Part shown: positions 1 to 6,549 of the stretch, piece after piece | Position numbering within the stretch: position 1 is the stretch's first letter | How the letters are laid out: each line of letters opens with the position of its first letter | NCBI GenBank assembly: GCA_013140935.1 | Contig: JABFSD010000746.1 | Span: 1-6,808 of the forward strand | Direction: 5' to 3' | Source of the DNA: Acidobacteriota bacterium | GTDB lineage: Bacteria; Acidobacteriota; Blastocatellia; RBC074 | DNA length: 6,808 bases | Made by a program: the position numbers and the translations under genes | Notes under the pieces: model-generated | What the model was told of the DNA's origin: nothing | Seen by the model: only the letters and a program-made list of their open reading frames with translations | The model's database searches: none

Positions 1-2
1 TC

Positions 3-2087
3 GGCATCAAAAACGCCGAAGTGCTGGCGCTCGGCCATCTCGGCGCGATGTATGCCGAGACGGCTGATTACGAAAAAGCAGAAACTTTATTGAATGAGGC
101 ACTGCCCAAAGCACGCGAACTTTCTGATCCTGAACCGCAAGCGACGATCTTGATGCGGCTGGCTTACGTCGCCAAAGAACGCGAACAATGGCAGGCGGCA
201 TTGCAATTCTGCCAACAGGCCGAAGCGTTGATAAAGGGTAAGCCACGCAAGTTACGTGACATCGAACTGCTTTATTACTTCGCCCGCGTTTACGTTGGAC
301 TCAAGCAATACGATCAAGCGCGCGCGCGTTTCGAGCAAGCCGGACGGCTCGCGCGCGAATTGCACGCGCCGCAATTCGGCGCGATTCTGTTGGGCGATTA
401 TGCTGAGTTGCAACGCAAGACCGGTCAGTTCGCGGCGGCACATCGTTTAGCCACCGAAGCCGTCACTTTGTTGCAACGCGGCGGCGGCAGTCCGCATCGC
501 GTAGCCCAAATTCTCGCCACCAACGCCGAAGCCCTGCGCGCGCTCCATCGCAATGACGAAGCCTGGCGAAGCTATCAACAAGCCCTTGCCGCGCTCGAAC
601 GCGCGCGCGCCTTTTCGATTCCGACTGAAATCGCGCGCGCGGGACTCGTGGCAACGCGGCATCAGGTTTATGCCGGAGCCATCGCGCTCTTACTGCACCT
701 CAACCGCCCCGCCGAAGCCTTTGACGTAGCCGAGTCTTATCACGCGCGGGCCTTTCTCGACGTGTTGGCTGAGTCATCGCTGGATCAACTCGGCCATGAA
801 TTGAATGCCGCGCAACAAGCCCGCGAAGACGAATTGCTGGCGCGCGTCTCAAACGTTCAGCGCCAACTCTGGCAAAGCGAACTCGCCGCCGAAGCCGAAC
901 CACGATTGCAACGTGAACTGGCTGATGCTGAAAACGCGCTTGAACTTTTTCACCTTGAATTGCGTCGCCAGAATCCGCGCTTCGCTACGGTGCAAGCGCC
1001 GCAGCCGCTTTCCCATCAGCGCATCACCAGCGAATTGCTCGACGCGCAAACGGCATTAGTTGAATACGTCGTGAGCGATGAGCAATCGTTCGCGTGGGTC
1101 GTTACGCAAGGTCAGGTGCATTCGGTCACGCTGCCCGGTGGCAAAGAATTGGCCGAAGCCGTCACTGCCTATCGCACAGCGGCTTCGTCAAAAGTGAGTT
1201 CGTCACAAGCGGCGGCGGCGATTGCCAAACTCAAAACGCAAAGCCTGCCGCTTTATCAAAAACTGATTGCGCCACTCGAACCGCATCTCAAACAAACGCG
1301 CAAACTCATCATTGTCGCTGACGGCGCGCTCACTTATCTGCCCTTTGAAGCATTGGCTGGCGGAGCGCAACGCAACGCGCCGTTTCTGCTCGAACGCTTT
1401 ACGGTTAGTTACGCGCCTTCGGCTTCGGCGCTTGTGGCGCTGCGTTCACTCAAACAAAGCGACGCCACTAAAGGCCTCATCGCATTCGGCGATCCGGTAT
1501 ATGCAACTACCAGCGAACTCCGTCAATTGCCTTACACGCGCCACGAAGTGAATGCCATCGCTGCGTTGTTTTCTCCGACAGAAAGCCGCATCTGGCTGGG
1601 CGCGGAGGCCAATGAGCCGAACAGCAAGGCCGAGAGGCTGAATCAATTTCGCTACGTACATTTCGCCACGCACGCGCTAATTGACGAGGCGCATCCCGCG
1701 CGTTCCGGCATCGTACTCGCGCAATCGGAAAAAGAAGATGGCATGCTTCAGATGAGCGAAGTCATGCGATTGAAACTCAACGCCGACCTCGTAACGCTTT
1801 CGGCTTGTCGCACCGGCTTAGGCCAATTGCTGCGCGGCGAAGGCATCATCGGATTGACGCGCGCCTTCCTTTACGCCGGAGCCGAAAGCGTGACCGTGAG
1901 TTTGTGGAACGTGAACGACATCGCTACGGCGTCGTTGATGAAGTCGTTCTATAAAAACTTGCAACAAGGCCAAGCCAAAGATGACGCGCTCAGACAAGCC
2001 AAGTTAGAATTGCTCAAGGGCGCGCAACCGGCGTGGCATCATCCTTACTATTGGGCGGCTTTCGTGCTGGTGGGCGATCCGCAATAA
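3..2087 (+). CDS. TPR-CHAT domain protein (caspase-like protease), 5' end missing
   Basis: The frame is open to the left edge, so the true start lies outside the window; the GTG at 21 is an internal valine codon and residue numbers here count from it. About five TPR-like helical hairpins are visible (roughly residues 2-36, 41-73, 81-115, 119-152, 162-195). A charged, helical, probably coiled stretch follows (about 255-320). A C-terminal CHAT domain (about 335-688) completes the protein. The CHAT catalytic pair is present: His551 in HFATHA (codon 1671-1673) and Cys596 in LSACRTGLG (codon 1806-1808). The flanking blocks VADGALTYLPFEAL, RGEGIIGLTRAFLYAGA and the terminal PYYWAAFVLVGDP are typical. 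CHAT domains are caspase-fold cysteine peptidases, and TPRs bind protein partners. No signal peptide can be judged because the N-terminus is absent. The substrate is unknown. The stop lies 13 bases before xisH, which suggests co-transcription. The domain call is firm; a defence or cell-death role is only a possibility. Confidence 0.93.
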   Translation, partial: GIKNAEVLALGHLGAMYAETADYEKAETLLNEALPKARELSDPEPQATILMRLAYVAKEREQWQAALQFCQQAEALIKGKPRKLRDIELLYYFARVYVGLKQYDQARARFEQAGRLARELHAPQFGAILLGDYAELQRKTGQFAAAHRLATEAVTLLQRGGGSPHRVAQILATNAEALRALHRNDEAWRSYQQALAALERARAFSIPTEIARAGLVATRHQVYAGAIALLLHLNRPAEAFDVAESYHARAFLDVLAESSLDQLGHELNAAQQAREDELLARVSNVQRQLWQSELAAEAEPRLQRELADAENALELFHLELRRQNPRFATVQAPQPLSHQRITSELLDAQTALVEYVVSDEQSFAWVVTQGQVHSVTLPGGKELAEAVTAYRTAASSKVSSSQAAAAIAKLKTQSLPLYQKLIAPLEPHLKQTRKLIIVADGALTYLPFEALAGGAQRNAPFLLERFTVSYAPSASALVALRSLKQSDATKGLIAFGDPVYATTSELRQLPYTRHEVNAIAALFSPTESRIWLGAEANEPNSKAERLNQFRYVHFATHALIDEAHPARSGIVLAQSEKEDGMLQMSEVMRLKLNADLVTLSACRTGLGQLLRGEGIIGLTRAFLYAGAESVTVSLWNVNDIATASLMKSFYKNLQQGQAKDDALRQAKLELLKGAQPAWHHPYYWAAFVLVGDPQ

Positions 2088-2100
2088 AATTGTTTTAGAC

Positions 2101-2337
2101 ATGGCAAGACGCGATCACATACACGAACCTGTCAAGCAGGCGTTAATCAAAGACGGTTGGCGCATCACGGCTGACCCTTACGAACTGCAATACAAGGAAG
2201 GGCGGCTGCAAGCTGATTTGGCAGCGGAACGTCCGATAGCGGCGGAGCGCACTGATGAAAAGATCGTGGTCGAAATCAAAAGCTTTCTCAGCCCATCGCC
2301 GTTGCACGAATTGCAAGGCGCGATTGGGCAATACTAA
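2101..2337 (+). CDS. N-terminal XisH fragment as it would be translated (78 aa)
   Basis: This is the part of xisH upstream of the TAA. It carries all the recognisable PD-(D/E)XK-type residues (D39, E58, K60) and ends at the conserved GQY. If no read-through occurs, this 78-residue product lacks the C-terminal strands and helix that normally complete the family fold, so it is probably unstable or inactive. It is listed separately because an automatic caller would annotate it as a complete small gene. Confidence 0.5.
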   Translation: MARRDHIHEPVKQALIKDGWRITADPYELQYKEGRLQADLAAERPIAAERTDEKIVVEIKSFLSPSPLHELQGAIGQY

Positions 2338-2517
2338 ATGTACCTGATGGTGCTGGAAGCCAATGAGCCTGAACGCCAGCTTTTTCTTGCCATCAGCGAA
2401 CCGATTTGGGAGGAGGTCTTTTCGATGGAAATCACTCAGGACTTTCTCAAACGTTTTCCCGTAAAACTGTTTGTCGTCAATCTCAAGACGGAGGAGATTG
2501 TGTTATGGAAAAAATGA
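2338..2517 (+). CDS. C-terminal XisH fragment (59 aa), possible reinitiation product
   Basis: An ATG follows the TAA directly (TAAATG), in the same frame, and opens the remaining 59 codons of XisH to the TGA at 2515-2517. Termination-reinitiation could in principle make this as a separate chain. No good ribosome site lies before 2338. A very strong SD-like GGGAGGAGG (2408-2416) lies 8 bases before a later in-frame ATG (2425), which would give only 30 residues. I favour a dead remnant over a functional split gene. Confidence 0.3.
   Translation: MYLMVLEANEPERQLFLAISEPIWEEVFSMEITQDFLKRFPVKLFVVNLKTEEIVLWKK
2490..2496 (+). promoter_or_regulatory. Shine-Dalgarno site of xisI
   Basis: GGAGGAG ends 8 bases before the ATG at 2505, inside the xisH coding frame. 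It decides the xisI start: the open frame extends upstream to 2406, but the residues before 2505 do not look like XisI. The strength of this site means xisI translation need not depend on ribosomes arriving from xisH. Confidence 0.8.
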
Positions 2518-2846
2518 CTCGCTATCGCCAGCTCATTCGCCAATTGTTTAACTCTTACGCACAAGCCACTGTGCAATACCCGCGCGAAGGCGTGGAGCGC
2601 GTGCTGATTATGAACGAAGAACGCGGCCATTATCAGTTGATGACGCTGGGCTGGCATGACCAAAAACGGGTTAAGTGGCTGACGCTTTACGTTCGTTGCA
2701 AGGATGGCAAAATCTGGATTGAACACGATGCCATCGAAAGCGGCTTTGCCAATGAGTTAATTGATGCAGGCGTGCCTGCGACAGACATCGTACTCGCCTT
2801 TCACGCGCCCGAATCGCGGGAGTTGGTAAAACTGGCCGCTGCCTGA
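2505..2846 (+). CDS. xisI: XisI family protein (fdxN element excision controlling factor), intact
   Basis: The product is 113 residues, the normal XisI length. The family pattern runs throughout: an N-terminal ERYRQL-like MTRYRQLIRQL (4-14), GHYQLMTLGWHDQKRV (41-56), KDGKIWIEHDAIE (67-79), NELIDAGVPATDIVLAFH (83-100) and a final PESRE. The frame stays open upstream to 2406, but ATG 2505 is chosen because homology begins there and an SD site precedes it. It overlaps the xisH reading frame by 13 bases, the arrangement expected of this gene pair. XisI was described in Anabaena as acting with XisH and the recombinase XisF in fdxN element excision. No recombinase is visible in this window, so the local role is unknown. 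Unlike its partner, this gene shows no damage. Confidence 0.92.
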   Translation: MEKMTRYRQLIRQLFNSYAQATVQYPREGVERVLIMNEERGHYQLMTLGWHDQKRVKWLTLYVRCKDGKIWIEHDAIESGFANELIDAGVPATDIVLAFHAPESRELVKLAAA

Positions 2847-2874
2847 ACTTTTTCCCGCAACGGTATTTCCCTAC

Positions 2875-2879
2875 AGGAG
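2875..2879 (+). promoter_or_regulatory. Shine-Dalgarno site of the 2887 gene
   Basis: AGGAG lies 7 bases before ATG 2887 in the 40-base gap after xisI. It supports the chosen start, which also gives a complete signal peptide. No clear promoter or terminator is visible in this gap, so read-through from the xis genes is possible. Confidence 0.7.
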
Positions 2880-2886
2880 CAAGAGC

Positions 2887-4131
2887 ATGATTTTTTTTAT
2901 CTCGGTCGCACGACGCACAGCGAAACTTATTCTCAGCACAGCGTTATTCGTAGTGTTCTCGGTTTGTGCCTTCGCGCAAGCCACTACGCCGACAACGCCC
3001 CAGCCGCCTGAAAAATTCACCAACGCCGAGTTCTCCAAAATGCAGCGCGAAATGTCGGAAGGCGGCGGCTATTTCATGTCCGACAATTTCACGTCGAACG
3101 AAACCTCTTACCTGCACATCGTACCCAAGCTGCAACAACTCACAGCGACAGGCGGCGCATATCTCGGCGTAGGCCCCGAACAGAATTTCACTTACATCGC
3201 CAAGCTGCGTCCGCGCATCGCCTTTCTCGTAGACATCCGCCGCCAAGCCGTCTTGCAGCACCTGATGTATAAAGCCCTCTTTCAGCTTTCGCCCACACGC
3301 ACCGAATTTCTTGCGCATCTCTTGAGCAAGCCGATACCGGTTGAGACTAAGACAGAAACGAAAACAGAATCCAAAACAGCTGAATCGAAAGACGCTGCGA
3401 AACCCGCGCCGCCCAAGCTCGTCACGCCCAAGCCAGATGCGCCGATTCACGAGATCATTCGTTTCTTCGATCAACTCAAAGTGAGCGAGGCGGCGTATGC
3501 CGCGAATCTGGCCGAGATCAAAAAGTTCATCGAGACCGAGTTGCAATTGCCCTTGAGCAAAGAAGATCAAACGTCGCTCGATTACGTCTATAAAAGTTTT
3601 CGCGTAGACGGCCTCGACATAGCGTTTCGGCTGGATAGCGGTTGGAGTACTTACTTTCCCACCTTGCGCGAGTTGCTGGTGCAAACCGATTTGAAAGGCC
3701 AGTTGGGAAACTTCCTCGCGGTCAAGGACGATTACGATTTCCTGCGCGAGTTGCATCGCAAGAATCTCATCATTCCGTTGACCGGTGATTTCGGCGGGAA
3801 GAAAGCTTTGACGGCAGTGGGCGATGTGCTGCGCAAATACGGCCTGACGGTCTCGGCCTTTTACCTTTCCAACGTAGAGCAATATCTTTTTGACGGCACT
3901 TCCTTCGAAGGCTTCGCCGGCAACATACGCAAGCTGCCGCTCACCGAAAAAAGCCACTTCATCCGCGCCGTCTTCAACATGCGTTATTCGCATCCGTCGG
4001 CCTTGCCCGGTCATCTCTCGACGACGCTGCTGCAACCGATGCAGGGCTTTTTGAAGGATTACGATGCGGGCGTATATCGGGGCTATTACGATGTGATTAT
4101 GAGTCGTTACATCGCGCCGGATAAGCCGTGA
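2887..4131 (+). CDS. Exported conserved protein of unknown function (VGPEQNFTYI family)
   Basis: The product is 414 residues. Residues 1-30 form a signal peptide: Arg9/Arg10/Lys13, a hydrophobic core at about 14-27, and AFA|Q at 28-31. The mature protein has a Thr/Pro-rich start (31-43). A conserved block follows (about 48-150) with GGYFMSDNFTSNE, TSYLHIVP, YLGVGPEQNFTYI (92-104) and AFLVDIRRQ (112-120). Residues about 152-185 are a Lys/Thr/Glu/Pro low-complexity linker. A C-terminal half (186-414) includes IIPLTGDFGGKKAL (295-308) and VSAFYLSNVEQYLF (322-335). I recognise this pattern from proteins of Acidobacteria and similar bacteria that I remember being labelled LIC_10091-like, but I cannot verify that. 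The Gly-rich and Asp-containing segments faintly resemble class I methyltransferase motifs, which is weak inference and would be odd for an exported protein. No catalytic residue can be named. It probably acts in the periplasm or at the surface. Confidence 0.85.
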   Translation: MIFFISVARRTAKLILSTALFVVFSVCAFAQATTPTTPQPPEKFTNAEFSKMQREMSEGGGYFMSDNFTSNETSYLHIVPKLQQLTATGGAYLGVGPEQNFTYIAKLRPRIAFLVDIRRQAVLQHLMYKALFQLSPTRTEFLAHLLSKPIPVETKTETKTESKTAESKDAAKPAPPKLVTPKPDAPIHEIIRFFDQLKVSEAAYAANLAEIKKFIETELQLPLSKEDQTSLDYVYKSFRVDGLDIAFRLDSGWSTYFPTLRELLVQTDLKGQLGNFLAVKDDYDFLRELHRKNLIIPLTGDFGGKKALTAVGDVLRKYGLTVSAFYLSNVEQYLFDGTSFEGFAGNIRKLPLTEKSHFIRAVFNMRYSHPSALPGHLSTTLLQPMQGFLKDYDAGVYRGYYDVIMSRYIAPDKP

Positions 4132-4146
4132 GTTGCCTGTGCGTTT

Positions 4147-4186
4147 GCTTTGCGGGGAAGGCTGTTATGCGTTCAACACGCAAAGC
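4147..4186 (+). repeat. Inverted repeat, possible RNA hairpin
   Basis: GCTTTGCG (4147-4154) pairs perfectly with CGCAAAGC (4179-4186). Inside it, TGTT (4163-4166) pairs with AACA (4175-4178), directly extending the inner side of the right arm. The result is a hairpin with an 8-base bulge on the left and an 8-base loop. It lies 15 bases after the stop of the upstream gene. No T-run follows, so it is not a classical terminator. Confidence 0.4.
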
Positions 4187-4227
4187 GTCTATAGCGGTGC
4201 AAGCCGCCCTCAGTTCTCGAAACGCAG

Positions 4228-4262
4228 GCCGGTGACTTACCGCGAACGTGCGTATCACCGGC
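4228..4262 (+). repeat. Inverted repeat, strong candidate hairpin before the DUF5916 gene
   Basis: GCCGGTGA (4228-4235) pairs perfectly with TCACCGGC (4255-4262). Inside, TAC (4238-4240) pairs with GTA (4252-4254) across a 2-base bulge, and further G-C pairs are possible. Only TTT follows, so an intrinsic terminator is doubtful. It could be a leader structure, a transcript-stabilising hairpin or an operator. The right arm ends 42 bases before ATG 4305. Confidence 0.45.
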
Positions 4263-4304
4263 TTTACAAACTACGTCGGCGGCGCTGCGCGGGTAAGAAC
4301 CTGA

Positions 4305-6527
4305 ATGAAAAGAACCATCACTACCAGATGCGCATCATTATTGCTTTTGGTTGCCTTGTGCGCCGTGCGCTGGCCTGTCGGTGTAGTGGGGCAGAATGGC
4401 GCGTCCTTCGCCGTTGGGCGGATGACCGGAAAGGTCGCGCTCGACGGCGTACTCGATGAACCCAACTGGACGCAGGCTCCGGCGTTGAGCGAAATTCTGC
4501 AACGCGAGCCGAAGCAGGAAGTCCGGGCCAGCGAGCGCACGGAAGTCAAACTGTTAGCCGACCAAGCCACTCTTTATATCGGCGTGCGATGTTATGACTC
4601 TGCGCCGGAGAAGGTCGTTGGCACGCAGATGCGACGCGACGCTTCGCTCGAGGCTGACGATAGGATTGAAATCCTGCTCGACACCTTTCATGACCGGCGC
4701 AATGCTTTTTATTTTGCGACCAATCCGGCGGGCGCGCTGGTGGATGGCTTAGTGATCGAGAACGGGCGGCAAATCAATTTCGACTGGAATGCCATCTGGG
4801 ACGTGCGTGTGAAGCGCAATCACGAAGGCTGGACGGCGGAATTCGCCTTGCCGTTCAAAAGCCTCGGCTTCACGCCGGGGCAGGATGTGTGGGGTTTCAA
4901 CTTCGCGCGCTACATCGTACGCAAGCTCGAAGAAGACCGTTGGGCGACGCCGCGTTTGGACGTGCGATTCACACAGGTTTCTGAAGCGGGCGAGCTCAGC
5001 GGTTTTGCCGCCGCCGAGCAGGGGCGTGGGCTGGATGTGCGGCCTTATGTGATCGGCAACGTCGTGCGTGATGCGTCAGGCAAAAGCGATTTCAAAGGGC
5101 AGGGCGGCGCGGACATTTTCTTCAACATCACTTCGAGCCTGAAGCTGACGACGACGATCAACACTGATTTCGCCGAGACCGAAGTGGATGACCGGCAAAT
5201 CAACCTGACGCGCTTTCCGCTTTTCTTTCCCGAAAAGCGTTCGTTCTTTTTGGAAAACGCGGGCGTCTTTAACTTCACGCGCTCGGCGGGCAACAGCGAA
5301 TTGCTGCCGTTTTTCAGCCGCCGCATCGGCTTGCTCTCCGGTAGCGAAGTGCCGATTCTGGCCGGCGCAAAACTGACGGGCAAAGCCGGCAAGTACGACT
5401 TGGGCGCGTTGGCCGTGCGCACACGCGCAACCAGCCTTACCAATTCAAGCGGCCAGCAAACCATCGAAGCCAAAAATTTTTTCGTCGGGCGCGTCAAACG
5501 CAATCTTTTCAAGCAATCTTATCTCGGCGCGCTTTACACCGAAGGCGATCCGGGCAGCGCGACGACCAGCCGCACCCTCGGCGCTGATTTGCGGCTGGCA
5601 ACGGCGAACCTGTTGGGCAGCCAACGCAATTTCTCGGTTGATATGTTCGTCAGTAAGACCAGCAAACAAGCCGTCAACGGGGACGACGCGGCGTATGGTG
5701 TCTTCGTCAATTATCCCAACGACCGTTGGGATGCGTTTGCCGAATGGAAGCACATCGGGCGCGCTTACAACCCGGCGCTGGGCTTCGTCGCGCGCAAGGC
5801 CGTAGACAAGCTTTACCTCGGTGCGGTTTTCAAACCGCGTCCGAAAAAGTTTCTCAACGTGCGGCAGATGTTCCATGAAATGTTTTTTACGCAATATCGC
5901 CGCAACGATCTGGCGCGCGGCGTGAGTACGATTGAAAGCTGGCGTTTTTTCACCGCGCCGATCAATTGGGATTTCAACTCAGGCGACCGCGTCGAAGCCA
6001 ACTGGGCGCCGCAATTCGAGCATTTGTTTCAGCCCTTTGAAATCGCCGATGGCATTGTCTTGCCGCCCGGCGATTATCGCTTCACGCGTTACCGCGCTGA
6101 GTTCAACACGGCGGCGAAACGTCCGTGGGAATTCGGCGCGACGTGGTGGTTCGGCAGTTTCTATTCGGGCCACGCCGATCAAATCGAAGCCGAGTTCATT
6201 TATAAATTCGCGCCGCACTTTCGGTTGGCTTTACAAACCGAACAGACCTTTGCGCGTTTGAAAGAAGGCCGCTTCGTGGCGCGGGTTTACAGCTTGCGCG
6301 CCGATTACGCTTTCTCGCCGCTGTTGAGCCTGTCGAATCTGGTGCAATTCGACAATGAATCGCGCAACTTGGGCTGGCAAAGCCGCGTACGCTGGATTCT
6401 CAAACCCGGCAACGATCTGTTCGTTGTTTTCAATCAGGGCTGGCTGCAAAACGAACGCGGCGGCTACAACTTTCGCGCGACCAGCACTAAGCTGGCGGGC
6501 AAGCTGCAATACACGTTTCGTTTTTAG
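4305..6527 (+). CDS. CBM9-like + DUF5916 outer-membrane beta-barrel protein
   Basis: The product is 740 residues, a normal length for this architecture. The signal peptide has Lys2/Arg3, a core at about 11-21 and likely cleavage VVG|Q at 29-30. Residues about 45-235 are a carbohydrate-binding family 9-like module: LDGVLDEPNW (46-55), DDRIEILLDTFHD (118-130) and WTAEFALPFKSLGF (176-189). From about 240 the DUF5916 region follows with its hallmark run NTDFAETEVDDRQINLT (286-302), then FPLFFPEKRSFFLENAG (304-320) and PFFSRRIGL (335-343). Alternating aromatic/polar strands continue to the C-terminus, which ends in YTFRF. A final Phe is the usual outer-membrane assembly signal. The family is common in Acidobacteria, Bacteroidota and Gemmatimonadota; ligand and transport activity are not established, and glycan binding is inferred from the CBM9-like part only. 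ATG 4305 is chosen for the signal peptide, although its ribosome site is weak. The next gene starts 22 bases downstream. Confidence 0.93.
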   Translation: MKRTITTRCASLLLLVALCAVRWPVGVVGQNGASFAVGRMTGKVALDGVLDEPNWTQAPALSEILQREPKQEVRASERTEVKLLADQATLYIGVRCYDSAPEKVVGTQMRRDASLEADDRIEILLDTFHDRRNAFYFATNPAGALVDGLVIENGRQINFDWNAIWDVRVKRNHEGWTAEFALPFKSLGFTPGQDVWGFNFARYIVRKLEEDRWATPRLDVRFTQVSEAGELSGFAAAEQGRGLDVRPYVIGNVVRDASGKSDFKGQGGADIFFNITSSLKLTTTINTDFAETEVDDRQINLTRFPLFFPEKRSFFLENAGVFNFTRSAGNSELLPFFSRRIGLLSGSEVPILAGAKLTGKAGKYDLGALAVRTRATSLTNSSGQQTIEAKNFFVGRVKRNLFKQSYLGALYTEGDPGSATTSRTLGADLRLATANLLGSQRNFSVDMFVSKTSKQAVNGDDAAYGVFVNYPNDRWDAFAEWKHIGRAYNPALGFVARKAVDKLYLGAVFKPRPKKFLNVRQMFHEMFFTQYRRNDLARGVSTIESWRFFTAPINWDFNSGDRVEANWAPQFEHLFQPFEIADGIVLPPGDYRFTRYRAEFNTAAKRPWEFGATWWFGSFYSGHADQIEAEFIYKFAPHFRLALQTEQTFARLKEGRFVARVYSLRADYAFSPLLSLSNLVQFDNESRNLGWQSRVRWILKPGNDLFVVFNQGWLQNERGGYNFRATSTKLAGKLQYTFRF

Positions 6528-6538
6528 CAAACCCTATC

Positions 6539-6543
6539 AGGAG
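6539..6543 (+). promoter_or_regulatory. Shine-Dalgarno site of the 6550 gene
   Basis: AGGAG lies 6 bases before ATG 6550, within the 22-base gap after the DUF5916 stop. It supports ATG 6550 as the start and suggests the two genes share a transcript. Confidence 0.75.
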
Positions 6544-6549
6544 TTCTCT

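Larger units (their letters stand above)
2101..2517 (+). pseudogene. xisH: xisH (fdxN excision controlling factor XisH family), interrupted by in-frame TAA
   Basis: Reading through, the frame gives 138 codons plus a stop, the usual XisH length, with one TAA at codon 79 (2335-2337). Before the stop it matches the family: DHIHEPVKQALIKDGW (5-20), a D39 in LQADLAAE, IAAER (46-50), and VVEIKSF (56-62). D39, E58 and K60 are the expected acidic and E-x-K residues of the PD-(D/E)XK nuclease-like fold to which XisH belongs. The family block GQY ends exactly at the stop, and the same frame continues with MYLMVLE, then ERQLFLAIS and a terminal EEIVLWKK, all XisH-like. No frame shift or base loss is needed, only one codon. 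In Anabaena, XisH acts with XisI to control excision of the fdxN element; its role elsewhere is unclear. There is no convincing ribosome site before 2101, so translation may be coupled to the CHAT stop. It may be a recent nonsense mutant, a read-through or split gene, or a sequence error. Confidence 0.85.
4132..4304. other. Intergenic region with two inverted repeats
   Basis: This 173-base gap is the largest in the window. I see no convincing -35/-10 pair and no coding homology; the short open frames crossing it do not resemble proteins. It holds the inverted repeats at 4147-4186 and 4228-4262. As the only sizeable gap among genes on one strand, it is the best candidate for a transcript boundary before the DUF5916 gene. 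Confidence 0.5.

Noticed and set aside
598..645. CGCGCGCG tracts in the CHAT gene as a possible structured or Z-DNA element
   Set aside because: They encode Ala/Arg repeats in helical TPR sequence and match the codon preference elsewhere in the gene; no separate function is supported.
2406..2504. Upstream extension of xisI by 33 codons
   Set aside because: The extension is xisH sequence read in another frame and does not resemble XisI. ATG 2505 with its SD fits the family length.
2887..2970. Lipoprotein signal at Cys27 of the exported unknown protein
   Set aside because: The residues before Cys27 (Phe-Ser-Val) do not fit a lipobox, while AFA|Q gives a normal signal peptidase I site.
2944..4035. 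Long open frame on the minus strand (363 codons) opposite the exported unknown protein
   Set aside because: It lies entirely inside a gene with a signal peptide, SD and family motifs. Its translation is rich in Arg/Gln with no recognisable domain, as expected of a codon-bias shadow.
4228..4265. Rho-independent terminator
   Set aside because: The stem is good but is followed only by TTT and then ACAAA, not a T-run, so it is kept as an inverted repeat.
4133..4459. Plus-strand open frame beginning in the intergenic gap and running into the DUF5916 gene
   Set aside because: The product is Arg/Cys-rich with no family resemblance, and it overlaps the DUF5916 signal peptide and CBM9-like start in another frame.
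5045..5894. Two minus-strand open frames opposite the DUF5916 gene
   Set aside because: They are opposite a firmly identified coding region, show no domain and have no supporting ribosome sites.
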